Shown: one piece after another, positions 51,964-58,504 of the stretch
How the letters are laid out: the number at the start of each line of letters is the position of its first letter
Numbering within the stretch: position 1 is the stretch's first letter
From: Oscillospiraceae bacterium
Lineage (GTDB): Bacteria; Bacillota; Clostridia; Oscillospirales; Oscillospiraceae
Length of the DNA: 58,504 bases
Reading direction: 5' to 3'
Assembly: GCA_017410425.1 (NCBI GenBank)
Contig: JAFQQV010000088.1
Coordinates: forward strand, 1 to 58,504
Made by a program: the position numbers and the translations under genes
The notes under the pieces: model-generated
Database searches by the model: none
What the model was told of the DNA's origin: nothing
The model's input: only the letters and a program-made list of their open reading frames with translations

Positions 51964-53061
51964 TTATCTCTGAACTCTTGCGCCAGCGCCGCCCATGATG
52001 GCTTCAACTTCGCTCTTGGTAGCCATGGTGGTGTCGCCGGGAGTGGTCATTGCCAGTGCGCCGTGGGCAGCACCGTAGTTGACAGCCAGCTCAGCATCGC
52101 CGGTGGTCATCAGACCGTAGATAAGGCCGGAAGCGAAGGAGTCGCCGCCGCCAACGCGGTCCATGATCTCCAGACCGTCGTACTGCTTTGCCTTGTAGAT
52201 CTCACCATCTGCCCAGCAGATTGCGCTCCAGTCATTGACAGTAGCGGTCTTGACCTGGCGGAGAGTGGTAGCGACTGCCTTGAAGTTGGGATAGGTCTCA
52301 GCAGCCTTGTTGATCATCTTCTTGTAGCCGTCCAGATTCAGGGTCTTGAGGTTTGCATCGTTGCCTTCGATCTCGAAGCCAAGGCATGCGGTGAAGTCTT
52401 CCTCGTTGCCGATCATAACGTCAACGTACTTTGCGATTTCCTTGTTGACTTCCTGAGCCTTTGCCTCGCCGCCGATGGCGCTCCACATGGAGGGACGGTA
52501 GTTCAGGTCGTAGGATACGATGGTGCCGTACTTCTTTGCGGTCTTGATAGCGGCAAGAACGGTCTCGCAGGACTGCTCGGACAGAGCAGCGTAGATACCG
52601 CCGGTGTGCAGCCAGCGAACGCCCAGAGTGCCGAAAATGTACTCAAAGTCGAAATCTTCGGGAGTGGCCTTGGAGATAGCGGTGTTGGCGCGGTCAGAGC
52701 AGCCCTTTGCGCCGCGGATGCCGAAGCCGCGCTCGGTGAAGTTGATACCATTGCGGCAGATGCGGCCGATACCGTCGGTCTTCATCCACTTGATGAGGGA
52801 GGTGTCAACGCCGCCCTGCATGATGAAGTCTTCCATCAGTGCGCCGACTTCGTTGTCAGCAAAAGCAGTTATAACAGCGGTCTTGAGGCCGAAGCACTTG
52901 CGCAGACCGCGAACGACGTTGTACTCGCCGCCGCCTTCCCAAGCCTTGAAGGAACGTGCGGTACGGATACGACCCTCACCGGGATCGAGACGGAGCATGA
53001 TTTCGCCGAGGGAAACAGCGTCAAATGCGCATTCTTCTTTGGGTCTGAGATTAAGATTCAT
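51964..53061 (-). CDS. kdgK: 2-keto-3-deoxygluconate kinase (PfkB family)
   Basis: A 365-residue ribokinase-fold sugar kinase. The N-terminal FDAVSLGEIMLRLDPGEG and GGGEYNVVRGLRK bind substrate, and DRVGGGDSFASG (301-312) contains the anion hole and catalytic Asp307. It phosphorylates 2-keto-3-deoxygluconate to KDPG, the substrate of the aldolase encoded just upstream. A slightly long member, with an insertion around 225-250. AAGGAG lies before the ATG. Confidence 0.9.
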   Translation of the reverse strand: MNLNLRPKEECAFDAVSLGEIMLRLDPGEGRIRTARSFKAWEGGGEYNVVRGLRKCFGLKTAVITAFADNEVGALMEDFIMQGGVDTSLIKWMKTDGIGRICRNGINFTERGFGIRGAKGCSDRANTAISKATPEDFDFEYIFGTLGVRWLHTGGIYAALSEQSCETVLAAIKTAKKYGTIVSYDLNYRPSMWSAIGGEAKAQEVNKEIAKYVDVMIGNEEDFTACLGFEIEGNDANLKTLNLDGYKKMINKAAETYPNFKAVATTLRQVKTATVNDWSAICWADGEIYKAKQYDGLEIMDRVGGGDSFASGLIYGLMTTGDAELAVNYGAAHGALAMTTPGDTTMATKSEVEAIMGGAGARVQR

Positions 53062-53090
53062 GGTAGTTCTCCTTATATCTATTCAATATA

Positions 53091-53732
53091 TTACTGCTTG
53101 CTGCGGATCTCTTTTACGAGCTCAACTGCTTCGCGGGTGAGTTCTTCGATCTTCTTGAAGTCGCCGGCCTTGATGAGGTCGCCCTTGACCATCCAGCTGC
53201 CGCCGCATGCGACGATGTGCTTGCAGTTGAGGTACTCTTCAAGATTCTTTGCGTTGACACCGCCGGTGGGCATGACCTTCAGACCGACAAAGGGGCCGGC
53301 CAGAGCGTTGATGGTGCCGACACCGCCGAAGGAGGAGGCGGGGAAGAACTTGATGACCTTCAGACCGCGCTTGACAGCCTGAGTGATCTCAGTGGGGGTA
53401 ACACAGCCGGGGAATACGGGTATGTTCTTCTCAAGGCAGTAATCCACGACTTCGGGGTCAAAGCCGGGGGTGACGATGAACTGGGAGCCGGCGGCAACAG
53501 CCTTGTCGACCTGCTCAATGGACAGAACGGTGCCAGCACCGACAAACATGTCGGGGTATGCCTCGGTCATGCGGCGGATGGACTCCTCAGCGGCAGCGGT
53601 GCGGAAGGTGACCTCTGCGCAGGGCAGGCCGCCGTCGATAAGGGCCTTGGCAAGGGGAACTGCGTCATCAGCGTTCTCAAGAACAACAACGGGAACAACA
53701 CCGGTGGATGCGACTTTTTCCAGAATAGACAT
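53091..53732 (-). CDS. eda: KDPG/KHG aldolase
   Basis: A 213-residue class I aldolase splitting 2-keto-3-deoxy-6-phosphogluconate into pyruvate and glyceraldehyde-3-phosphate. Active-site Glu40 lies in CAEVTFRT, GAGTVLSIEQVDKAVAAGSQF forms the barrel core, and Lys128 (VIKFFPA) makes the Schiff base. AAGGAGG precedes the ATG. It begins the operon running eda, kdgK, SDR, zinc dehydrogenase, and is divergent from the unknown gene at 53813. Confidence 0.95.
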   Translation of the reverse strand: MSILEKVASTGVVPVVVLENADDAVPLAKALIDGGLPCAEVTFRTAAAEESIRRMTEAYPDMFVGAGTVLSIEQVDKAVAAGSQFIVTPGFDPEVVDYCLEKNIPVFPGCVTPTEITQAVKRGLKVIKFFPASSFGGVGTINALAGPFVGLKVMPTGGVNAKNLEEYLNCKHIVACGGSWMVKGDLIKAGDFKKIEELTREAVELVKEIRSKQ

Positions 53733-53754
53733 TGGATTTCCTCCTTAAGTATTA

Positions 53755-53783
53755 TTGCTATTTTCAATTAAGACATATATAAT
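53755..53783 (+). promoter_or_regulatory. Promoter of the unknown plus-strand gene
   Basis: TTGCTA (53755-53760) and TATAAT (53778-53783) with a 17-base spacer, in the 80-base divergent gap shared with the eda operon. Overlapping regulation of both directions is likely. Confidence 0.6.
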
Positions 53784-53812
53784 GGGCTTTACAAAATCCC
53801 GGGGGTGACCGT

Positions 53813-54505
53813 ATGTCAAAAACACAGATCAGCCAGGAACTGTTGGATTCGATAGAAGCATGCTTTCAGGATCCTGAGATAAGAGAGCGGGGCTTCTACC
53901 CGGAATTCAGGCAGGCCTGGAATTCCATTTTCAAAAGAGCACAGCAGAATCGCACAGAGTATTTTGATATTCTGTCGGACAGCTGCTATACAGTACACTG
54001 TGAATCTACGGGTATAAGTTTTGACTTTCACTTTGACCAGCTTAAGATAGCCGAGTGGTATGACAAGGAACTCAAAAACCGTAAAAAAATTGTATTTACC
54101 GGCAAGAAACTTAAACATTCCCGCAGAACAGGGGAACTGATGTACGATAATATCGTATGCCAGTATAATCCCGACGCGGAAGAGCCGGCCTTGAATGAAA
54201 AGAACCGTAATATCATTGCCTGCGCAATGCCCGGTATGCCGCCTACACTGCACATTGTTTACGGCAATAAATTCGTTAAGACAAGATTCAACCCGCTGCG
54301 CATGGCAAGTCTGGGCTGCTTTTTGATTGGGACGGATTATGTACCCGCCTTTCTTGCAGAGCCGATGGAGCTTGCAGTCTATCTTTTCATGATGGACTGC
54401 TGCATCATCAAGGAAAACTACAAAAAGGTCAAGGACAATGATATGAAACGTCTGCTGCATGCGCTTCGTGTATCACCCATGCTCCGTATAAAGGGTCTTG
54501 CCTGA
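53813..54505 (+). CDS. Unrecognised protein inside the uronate locus
   Basis: A 230-residue soluble alpha/beta protein that I do not recognise. Visible stretches are QELLDSIEACFQDPEIRERG, YTVHCESTGISFDFHFDQLK, LKHSRRTGELMYDNIVCQYN, and a basic C-terminal helix (KKVKDNDMKRLLHALRVSP). No signal peptide, no standard helix-turn-helix. It is the only plus-strand gene between two minus-strand catabolic operons and shares their divergent promoter region, the classical position of a local regulator. GGGGGTG precedes the ATG. Confidence 0.75.
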   Translation: MSKTQISQELLDSIEACFQDPEIRERGFYPEFRQAWNSIFKRAQQNRTEYFDILSDSCYTVHCESTGISFDFHFDQLKIAEWYDKELKNRKKIVFTGKKLKHSRRTGELMYDNIVCQYNPDAEEPALNEKNRNIIACAMPGMPPTLHIVYGNKFVKTRFNPLRMASLGCFLIGTDYVPAFLAEPMELAVYLFMMDCCIIKENYKKVKDNDMKRLLHALRVSPMLRIKGLA

Positions 54506-54515
54506 ACTTAATTTT

Positions 54516-54550
54516 TCACACACTCCCCGGAGGGAGTGTGTGTTTTTTTT
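54516..54550. terminator. Bidirectional terminator
   Basis: CACACACTCC pairs with GGAGTGTGTG across CCCGGA, then TTTTTTTT, between the unknown gene and kduI, which converge. Confidence 0.85.
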
Positions 54551-54552
54551 GT

Positions 54553-55395
54553 TTAGCGAAGATCGGTGCAGGAGAAATTGTCCATATCGTCGAAGGCCTG
54601 GTTCTCTCCGCCCATAGCCCAGATAAAGGTATAGTTGGAGGTGCCGCAGCCAAAGTGCATGGACCAGGAGGGGGAAATAACGGCATCAAAATTCTTCATG
54701 ACCAGATGACGGGTCTGGGTAGGCTGACCCATGAAGTGCATGAGCACGCCGTCTTCGGGCAGACCGTAGTAGGTGTAGACTTCCATGCGGCGCTCATGGG
54801 TGTGGGGGGGAACGCTGTTCCAGACGTTGCCGGGATCCAGCTTGGTCAGACCCATGGACAGCTGGCAGGTCTCCAGGACATCGGGGTGGATGAACTGGTT
54901 GATAACACGCTTGTTGGCGGTCTCAGTGCTGCCGAGAGGACGCTTGTTTGCATCCTTGATGGAGATGAAGGTGGTCTTGCAGTCCTTGTGTGCAGGTGCG
55001 GATACAACATAGAATCTTGCGGGATTTGCTGCATCGTTGCTTGCAAAGACTACGGACTTGGTGCTTCTGGAGATGTAGAGGCAGTCCTCAAAGTCCAGAT
55101 CATAGCGCACACCGTCGCACTCAATGTAGCCTGCGCCGCCCAGATTGAACACGCCTGCTTCACGTCTCTCAAGGAAGAAGCTGGTGCCGAAATTTGCCCA
55201 TACATCGATACCGTCATCGATGGAGAGCTTCTTGGCAACGGGCATGATGCCGAGCACTACCATGCGGTCAACATGGGAGTAGGTAGCCTGAACGGTGTCG
55301 GGCTGATAGAGCTCGGTGATGAGAAACTCATTGCGGAGCTCCTCGGTGGTGTATCTCTTTACATCATTGGGATGTGCGGAATAACGAATATCCAT
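54553..55395 (-). CDS. kduI: 5-dehydro-4-deoxy-D-glucuronate isomerase
   Basis: A 280-residue zinc-dependent cupin-fold isomerase converting 4-deoxy-L-threo-5-hexosulose uronate to 3-deoxy-D-glycero-2,5-hexodiulosonate in pectin and glycosaminoglycan breakdown. Family hallmarks are YSAHPNDVKRYTTEELR at the start, GTSFFLERREAGVFNLG, the metal-binding NSVPPHTHERRMEVYTYYGL, and SPSWSMHFGCGTSNYTFIWAM. Full length. It is the last gene of the TRAP operon and its stop lies next to a strong terminator. Confidence 0.96.
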   Translation of the reverse strand: MDIRYSAHPNDVKRYTTEELRNEFLITELYQPDTVQATYSHVDRMVVLGIMPVAKKLSIDDGIDVWANFGTSFFLERREAGVFNLGGAGYIECDGVRYDLDFEDCLYISRSTKSVVFASNDAANPARFYVVSAPAHKDCKTTFISIKDANKRPLGSTETANKRVINQFIHPDVLETCQLSMGLTKLDPGNVWNSVPPHTHERRMEVYTYYGLPEDGVLMHFMGQPTQTRHLVMKNFDAVISPSWSMHFGCGTSNYTFIWAMGGENQAFDDMDNFSCTDLR

Positions 55396-55397
55396 AA

Positions 55398-55757
55398 TTA
55401 TCCTTTCTGGGTGATATGGAAGGCAAAGCCTGCAATATCATCACGGGCGTATATCAGCTTGAGGCGGCCGTTTTCGTCATAGTTGGCGCTTTCTTCGGCA
55501 AAGACGATGCCCTTGCTTTCGAGCCATTCTCTTGCCTTGACAACGTCGCTGGTGGTGATGCCGATGTGGCCGAGGCGGCCGCGGAAGGGCATCTTCATCA
55601 CTTCAAACTGTTCGTTGACAAAAATGGAGCCGGGGGTCTCGCGCACTTCCCAGCCGAAAAGGCTGGAAAGAAGTGCGGCGGTGGCGGCGCCTTCTTCGGC
55701 GTCGGCCTGATTTATGCCCAGATGGGCAAGCTGAAAATTGAGTTCCTTAGGATCCAT
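55398..55757 (-). CDS. VOC family protein of the uronate locus
   Basis: A 119-residue protein, short for a VOC unit: FQLAHLGINQADAEEGAATA, SIFVNEQFEVMKMPF, then LGHIGITTSDVVKAREWLESKG and DIAGFAFHIT. Related sequences occur next to or fused with KDPG aldolases in gut Clostridia. A role in sugar-acid handling is inferred from context only. It lies between dctM and kduI, with two bases before kduI. Confidence 0.75.
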   Translation of the reverse strand: MDPKELNFQLAHLGINQADAEEGAATAALLSSLFGWEVRETPGSIFVNEQFEVMKMPFRGRLGHIGITTSDVVKAREWLESKGIVFAEESANYDENGRLKLIYARDDIAGFAFHITQKG

Positions 55758-55772
55758 AAACTATCTCCTAAA

Positions 55773-57077
55773 TCAGACAAGGCCGAGAAGCTTGGGAACG
55801 GTCATGGTCAGTGCGGGGACGTAGGTGATGAGCAGCAGGGAGATGGCGATAACTGCAAAGAAGGGCAGCAGCATCTTGATGATCTGCTCGATCTTGACAC
55901 CATTGACACGGCAGCCTGCGAAGAGGATAGCGCCGACAGGGGGAGTCAGAGTACCGACACAGAGGTTCATGACCATCATGAGACCGAAGTGAACGGCGTG
56001 CATGCCCCAGGTCTGGACGATGGGCAGGAAGATGGGGGTGAAGATCAGAACTGCGGGAGTGGGGTCCATGAAGCAGCCGACAACCAGCAGAATGAGGTTC
56101 ATGATAAGAAGAATGAGGTACTTGTTGGTGGTGAGGCCAAGGATGGCTTCTGCAACCAGCTGGGGAATATGGGTGTAGGACATAACGTAGCCCATGATAC
56201 CGGAAACGCAGACCAGATACTCAATAACAGCGGTGGTCTTAACGGAGGAGAAGATGATGCCGGGCAGGTCCTTGACTCTGATGTTTCTGTAGATGAAGGA
56301 GAGAATCAGAGCGTAGGCAACTGCAATAGCGGAGCCCTCGGTAGCGGTGAAGATGCCGCCAAGAATACCGCCGATAACGACAACGATCATCAGAAGGCTG
56401 GGGATACCATCCCACAGGGTCTTGAGAGTGTACTTGAAGGTGTAGTGCTCATCGGAGATGTAGCCGCGCTTCTTTGCCATAACGCCGGCAACGATCATAA
56501 CAGCCAGACCCCAGAGAATGCCGGGAACGTAGCCTGCCATGAACAGAGCTGCAACGGAAACGGAACCGGCGACGGTGGAGTAGACGATCATGATGTTGGA
56601 GGGGGGGATCATCATACCGGTCGGGCCGGAGGCGATGTTACATACAGCAATGTACTCGTCGGAGTAGCCTGCTTCCTTCTCCATGGGGCCGAGGATGCCG
56701 CCCATGGCGACAGCTGCAGCAACGCCGGAGCCGGACATTGCACCGAAGAGCATGTTTGCAACGATGTTGGTCTGTGCAAGGGAGCCGGGGAGTCTGTGGG
56801 CGACGATCTGGGCACAGCCGACCAGACGTCGCGCAATGCCGCCTGAGTTCATCAGGTTACCGGCAAGGACGAAGAAAGGAATTGCCAGCAGAGCGAAGGA
56901 GTTAACGCTCTGGAACATTTTCTGTGCGGAAACCATCAGTGCGCCGGTGTTGGGCATGATGATGTAAAGACCGACAGCGGAACCGATACCGATGCTCAGG
57001 CCGATGGGGAAACCGACAGCCAGGGTGACGAATATCAGTGCCACCATCATGATGCCGGCCAATGCAGTTGTAGTCAT
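55773..57077 (-). CDS. TRAP transporter large permease (DctM)
   Basis: A 434-residue membrane protein with about twelve helices. Typical DctM features are VGFPIGLSIGIGSAVGLYI near the start, PFFVLAGNLMNSGGIARRLVG, the loop GATSGSG-like AMSGSGVAAAVAMGGIL, and IASGPTGMMIPPSNIMIVYS. It forms the translocation pathway and moves the sugar acid with sodium. It pairs with DctQ encoded 18 bases upstream. Confidence 0.95.
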   Translation of the reverse strand: MTTTALAGIMMVALIFVTLAVGFPIGLSIGIGSAVGLYIIMPNTGALMVSAQKMFQSVNSFALLAIPFFVLAGNLMNSGGIARRLVGCAQIVAHRLPGSLAQTNIVANMLFGAMSGSGVAAAVAMGGILGPMEKEAGYSDEYIAVCNIASGPTGMMIPPSNIMIVYSTVAGSVSVAALFMAGYVPGILWGLAVMIVAGVMAKKRGYISDEHYTFKYTLKTLWDGIPSLLMIVVVIGGILGGIFTATEGSAIAVAYALILSFIYRNIRVKDLPGIIFSSVKTTAVIEYLVCVSGIMGYVMSYTHIPQLVAEAILGLTTNKYLILLIMNLILLVVGCFMDPTPAVLIFTPIFLPIVQTWGMHAVHFGLMMVMNLCVGTLTPPVGAILFAGCRVNGVKIEQIIKMLLPFFAVIAISLLLITYVPALTMTVPKLLGLV

Positions 57078-57095
57078 ATCTGTTTACCTCCTATA

Positions 57096-57617
57096 TCATG
57101 CAGTGCCGGACAGCTCATCGCCGAAGCTGCGCTTGTGGTGCTTGTAGTTGAACACGGACAGAACGCAATTATAGACAGCGTAGAACAGAGTGACAACACC
57201 GGTAAAGGGCAGTGAGGAGTAAAGAATTGCCTTGGAAATGCCAAGCTGTGCATCCACCTGAGGTGCGCTCTTGACGGTGTACAGATAACCGCCCCAAACA
57301 CATACGAGAGCGATGAACAGGAACAGGCAGACCTGAGCGCAGATCTCTGCGATCATATTGACTTTAGGGCTGAATTTATCTTTGAGAATATCGATAGTCA
57401 GGTGCTCACGGCTGCCATAGACGTAAGCACTGCCGAACATAATCATCCAAACAAAAAGGTACTGAGAAAGAATTTCAGAAATTGCACTGGGTGCATTGAA
57501 AACGTAGCGGGTAACGACCTGATAAACGACCAGGACAGTCATGATGGCGAGGATTATAGTGCTTATAACCTCGATAACTTTGTCGATCCAAAACTTGATC
57601 TTATTTAAAGCCTCCAC
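57096..57617 (-). CDS. TRAP transporter small permease (DctQ)
   Basis: A 173-residue protein with four helices. FWIDKVIEVISTIILAIMTV, the Q-x2-TRYVFN motif (YQVVTRYVFNAPSAISE), and FVWMIMFGSAYVYGSREHLTID are standard for DctQ. It partners DctM and interacts with the solute-binding protein. Preceded by AGGCGG-type site; the gap to dctP (135 bases) holds a strong hairpin. Confidence 0.93.
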   Translation of the reverse strand: MEALNKIKFWIDKVIEVISTIILAIMTVLVVYQVVTRYVFNAPSAISEILSQYLFVWMIMFGSAYVYGSREHLTIDILKDKFSPKVNMIAEICAQVCLFLFIALVCVWGGYLYTVKSAPQVDAQLGISKAILYSSLPFTGVVTLFYAVYNCVLSVFNYKHHKRSFGDELSGTA

Positions 57618-57687
57618 AAGCGGCCTCCTTTTTCTAACAGAAGTAAAACTCAGCGAAGGAGTTTTAAACGGGGGTAGATAATAGGGG

Positions 57688-57718
57688 AAAGGCCCACAGC
57701 ATGCTGTGGGCCTTTTTT
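57688..57718. other. Hairpin between dctP and dctQ
   Basis: AAAGGCCCACAGCATGCTGTGGGCCTTT is a perfect palindrome. In the operon's direction (minus) it is followed by CCCC after only three T's, so it is a poor terminator there; on the plus strand it has TTTTTT. It may stabilise the dctP message or attenuate dctQM. Confidence 0.65.
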
Positions 57719-57752
57719 AGTTTAATTGACGATTACAGTATGTAACTGCAAA

Positions 57753-58504
57753 TTAGCGGCAGGACAGGATTGCCTCGTAGACGGACTTGGTCATGTCGTT
57801 GCGGTTTGCAACGTCGGTGATCAGGTCAGCGCAAGCAGCCTGGAATGCGGGAACGTCAGCTTCGGAGATGGTAACGCCCTGCTCGAGTGCCTTTGCCTCG
57901 TAGTCAGCACGCAGCTCAGCGCAGAGGTTGAACATGTAAGCGATGGACTCATTGCAGATCTGCTTGAATGCAGCCTGGTCTTCCTCGCTCATGGAAGCGA
58001 GAACGTCGTTGGCAATGCACAGCTCATCGGGGATCATCAGGTGGCCGGTCAGGTTGTAGTAGGGAGCTACTTCGTACTGAACCAGGTCAACGTAGGTGAT
58101 GATGTTGTTCTCAGCACCGTCGAGGGTACCGGTCTGGATTGCGGAGTAAACATCGCCCTGTGCCATTGCAACACCGTCGGTGCCGCCGGTCATGAGGCCC
58201 ATCATCTTGATGCAGGTGTCAGAACCCATAACGCGGATCTTCAGGCCAGCAGCCTGCTCGGGAGTGGTGACAGCGCCGATCTTGTCGCTGGTGTAGAGGT
58301 TACGTGCGCCGAGGGAGTAGTTTGCAAGAATGGTGAAGCCCTGAGCTTCGGTCTCTGCATAGAGGTCAGCCAGCTTGCCGGACTCGAAGACCTTCTGCTG
58401 GTGCTCGATGGAGTCGTAAACGTAGGGAGTGCCAAGGATAGCGAAGTCGGAGCAGTAGGTCTCAACGATGGAGTTTGCTACGAGAGCCATGTCGAGGGTG
58501 CCCA
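57753..58504 (-). CDS. TRAP solute-binding protein (DctP), 5' end outside the window
   Basis: At least 249 residues are visible, ending ILSCR; the frame runs on past the right edge, so the signal peptide and N-terminal lobe are missing. DctP features: FAILGTPYVYDSIEHQQKVF, NLYTSDKIGAVTTPEQAAGLKIRVM (carboxylate-binding Arg), AMAQGDVYSAIQTGTLDGAEN, and YYNLTGHLMIPD. It captures a sugar acid in the extracytoplasmic space; a uronate is inferred from the downstream genes. Confidence 0.93.
   Translation of the reverse strand, partial: GTLDMALVANSIVETYCSDFAILGTPYVYDSIEHQQKVFESGKLADLYAETEAQGFTILANYSLGARNLYTSDKIGAVTTPEQAAGLKIRVMGSDTCIKMMGLMTGGTDGVAMAQGDVYSAIQTGTLDGAENNIITYVDLVQYEVAPYYNLTGHLMIPDELCIANDVLASMSEEDQAAFKQICNESIAYMFNLCAELRADYEAKALEQGVTISEADVPAFQAACADLITDVANRNDMTKSVYEAILSCR

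Noticed and set aside
49922..51973. A 683-codon open frame on the plus strand
   Set aside because: It lies antisense across the zinc dehydrogenase and the SDR gene, lacks a ribosome binding site, and its translation has no recognisable motif. It is a by-product of codon bias on the coding strand.
55416..56846. A 476-codon open frame on the plus strand opposite dctM
   Set aside because: The translation is low-complexity (Asp/Gly/Asn/His rich), as expected for the mirror of a hydrophobic membrane gene; dctM and the VOC gene are clearly the real genes.

Overview
The window reads as a chromosomal segment of an anaerobic gut-type Bacillota (class Clostridia, probably an Oscillospirales/Ruminococcaceae-like lineage). 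Supporting signs are strong AGGAGG-type ribosome binding sites, TTGACA/TATAAT promoters, a tandem glycine riboswitch, a mepA-type leader RNA, BlaI/BlaR1 and CssRS/HtrA-like systems, TRAP uptake linked to a 2-keto-3-deoxygluconate pathway, an Mrp/NifX-like pair, and short GGGAGG-rich intergenic repeats. The lineage is inferred from gene content only. No tRNA, rRNA, CRISPR array, phage or insertion sequence was seen.

Layout. 0-2 kb: a possible gene leaving the left edge, then a tandem glycine riboswitch with a terminator ahead of a sodium/alanine-glycine symporter. 2-5.3 kb (minus): small accessory genes (a broken maltose acetyltransferase, a HEAT-like protein, GNAT, GyrI-like, a membrane-anchored protein, VOC). 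5.3-10.4 kb (plus): a MATE exporter behind a guanidine-IV-like leader, an esterase, DUF5655, DAHP synthase, a Lar-like zinc ribbon and a metallo-hydrolase. 10.4-20 kb: a lipoprotein, a ferritin-like/VIT1 iron transporter, TraX, a large coiled-coil membrane protein, Dus, a Na/Pi cotransporter, an RluA-type enzyme and PrmA. 20-23 kb: a one-polypeptide restriction-modification enzyme between two intergenic repeats, with an AT-rich block over its specificity region.

23-27.7 kb: an SDR enzyme with a VUT-family transporter, then a BlaI repressor and an M56 (BlaR1-type) protease whose extracellular half is two tandem beta-helix-like domains instead of a penicillin-binding sensor. I consider this pair the most unusual system here. 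27.7-33.4 kb (minus): response regulator, histidine kinase and HtrA protease, then a PepV-like dipeptidase and PlsY. 33.5-42.5 kb: RNA-modifying enzymes, an AT-rich acyltransferase, GDPD, MFS, nitroreductase, an XRE/membrane-protein pair with a clear operator, a second MATE protein and NifX-like/Mrp. 42.7-49.8 kb (plus): an FHA-FtsW/RodA fusion translationally coupled to a class B penicillin-binding protein, then ABC-F, YdcF-like and DUF6056-like genes.

50-58.5 kb is a uronate catabolism locus. A TRAP transporter (DctP, cut by the window edge, then DctQ and DctM) would bring in a uronate. KduI and an SDR dehydrogenase would convert it to 2-keto-3-deoxygluconate, KdgK phosphorylates that, and Eda cleaves it to pyruvate and glyceraldehyde-3-phosphate. 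A zinc alcohol dehydrogenase and a VOC protein travel with the locus, and an unrecognised gene is transcribed the opposite way between the two operons.

Other sequence-level signals are a 10-mer, TTATGTAAAC, found in eight exact copies mostly at gene boundaries, and a 13-bp inverted repeat plus an 11-bp direct repeat upstream of the coiled-coil membrane protein. All calls come from reading the sequence; no database searches were run.
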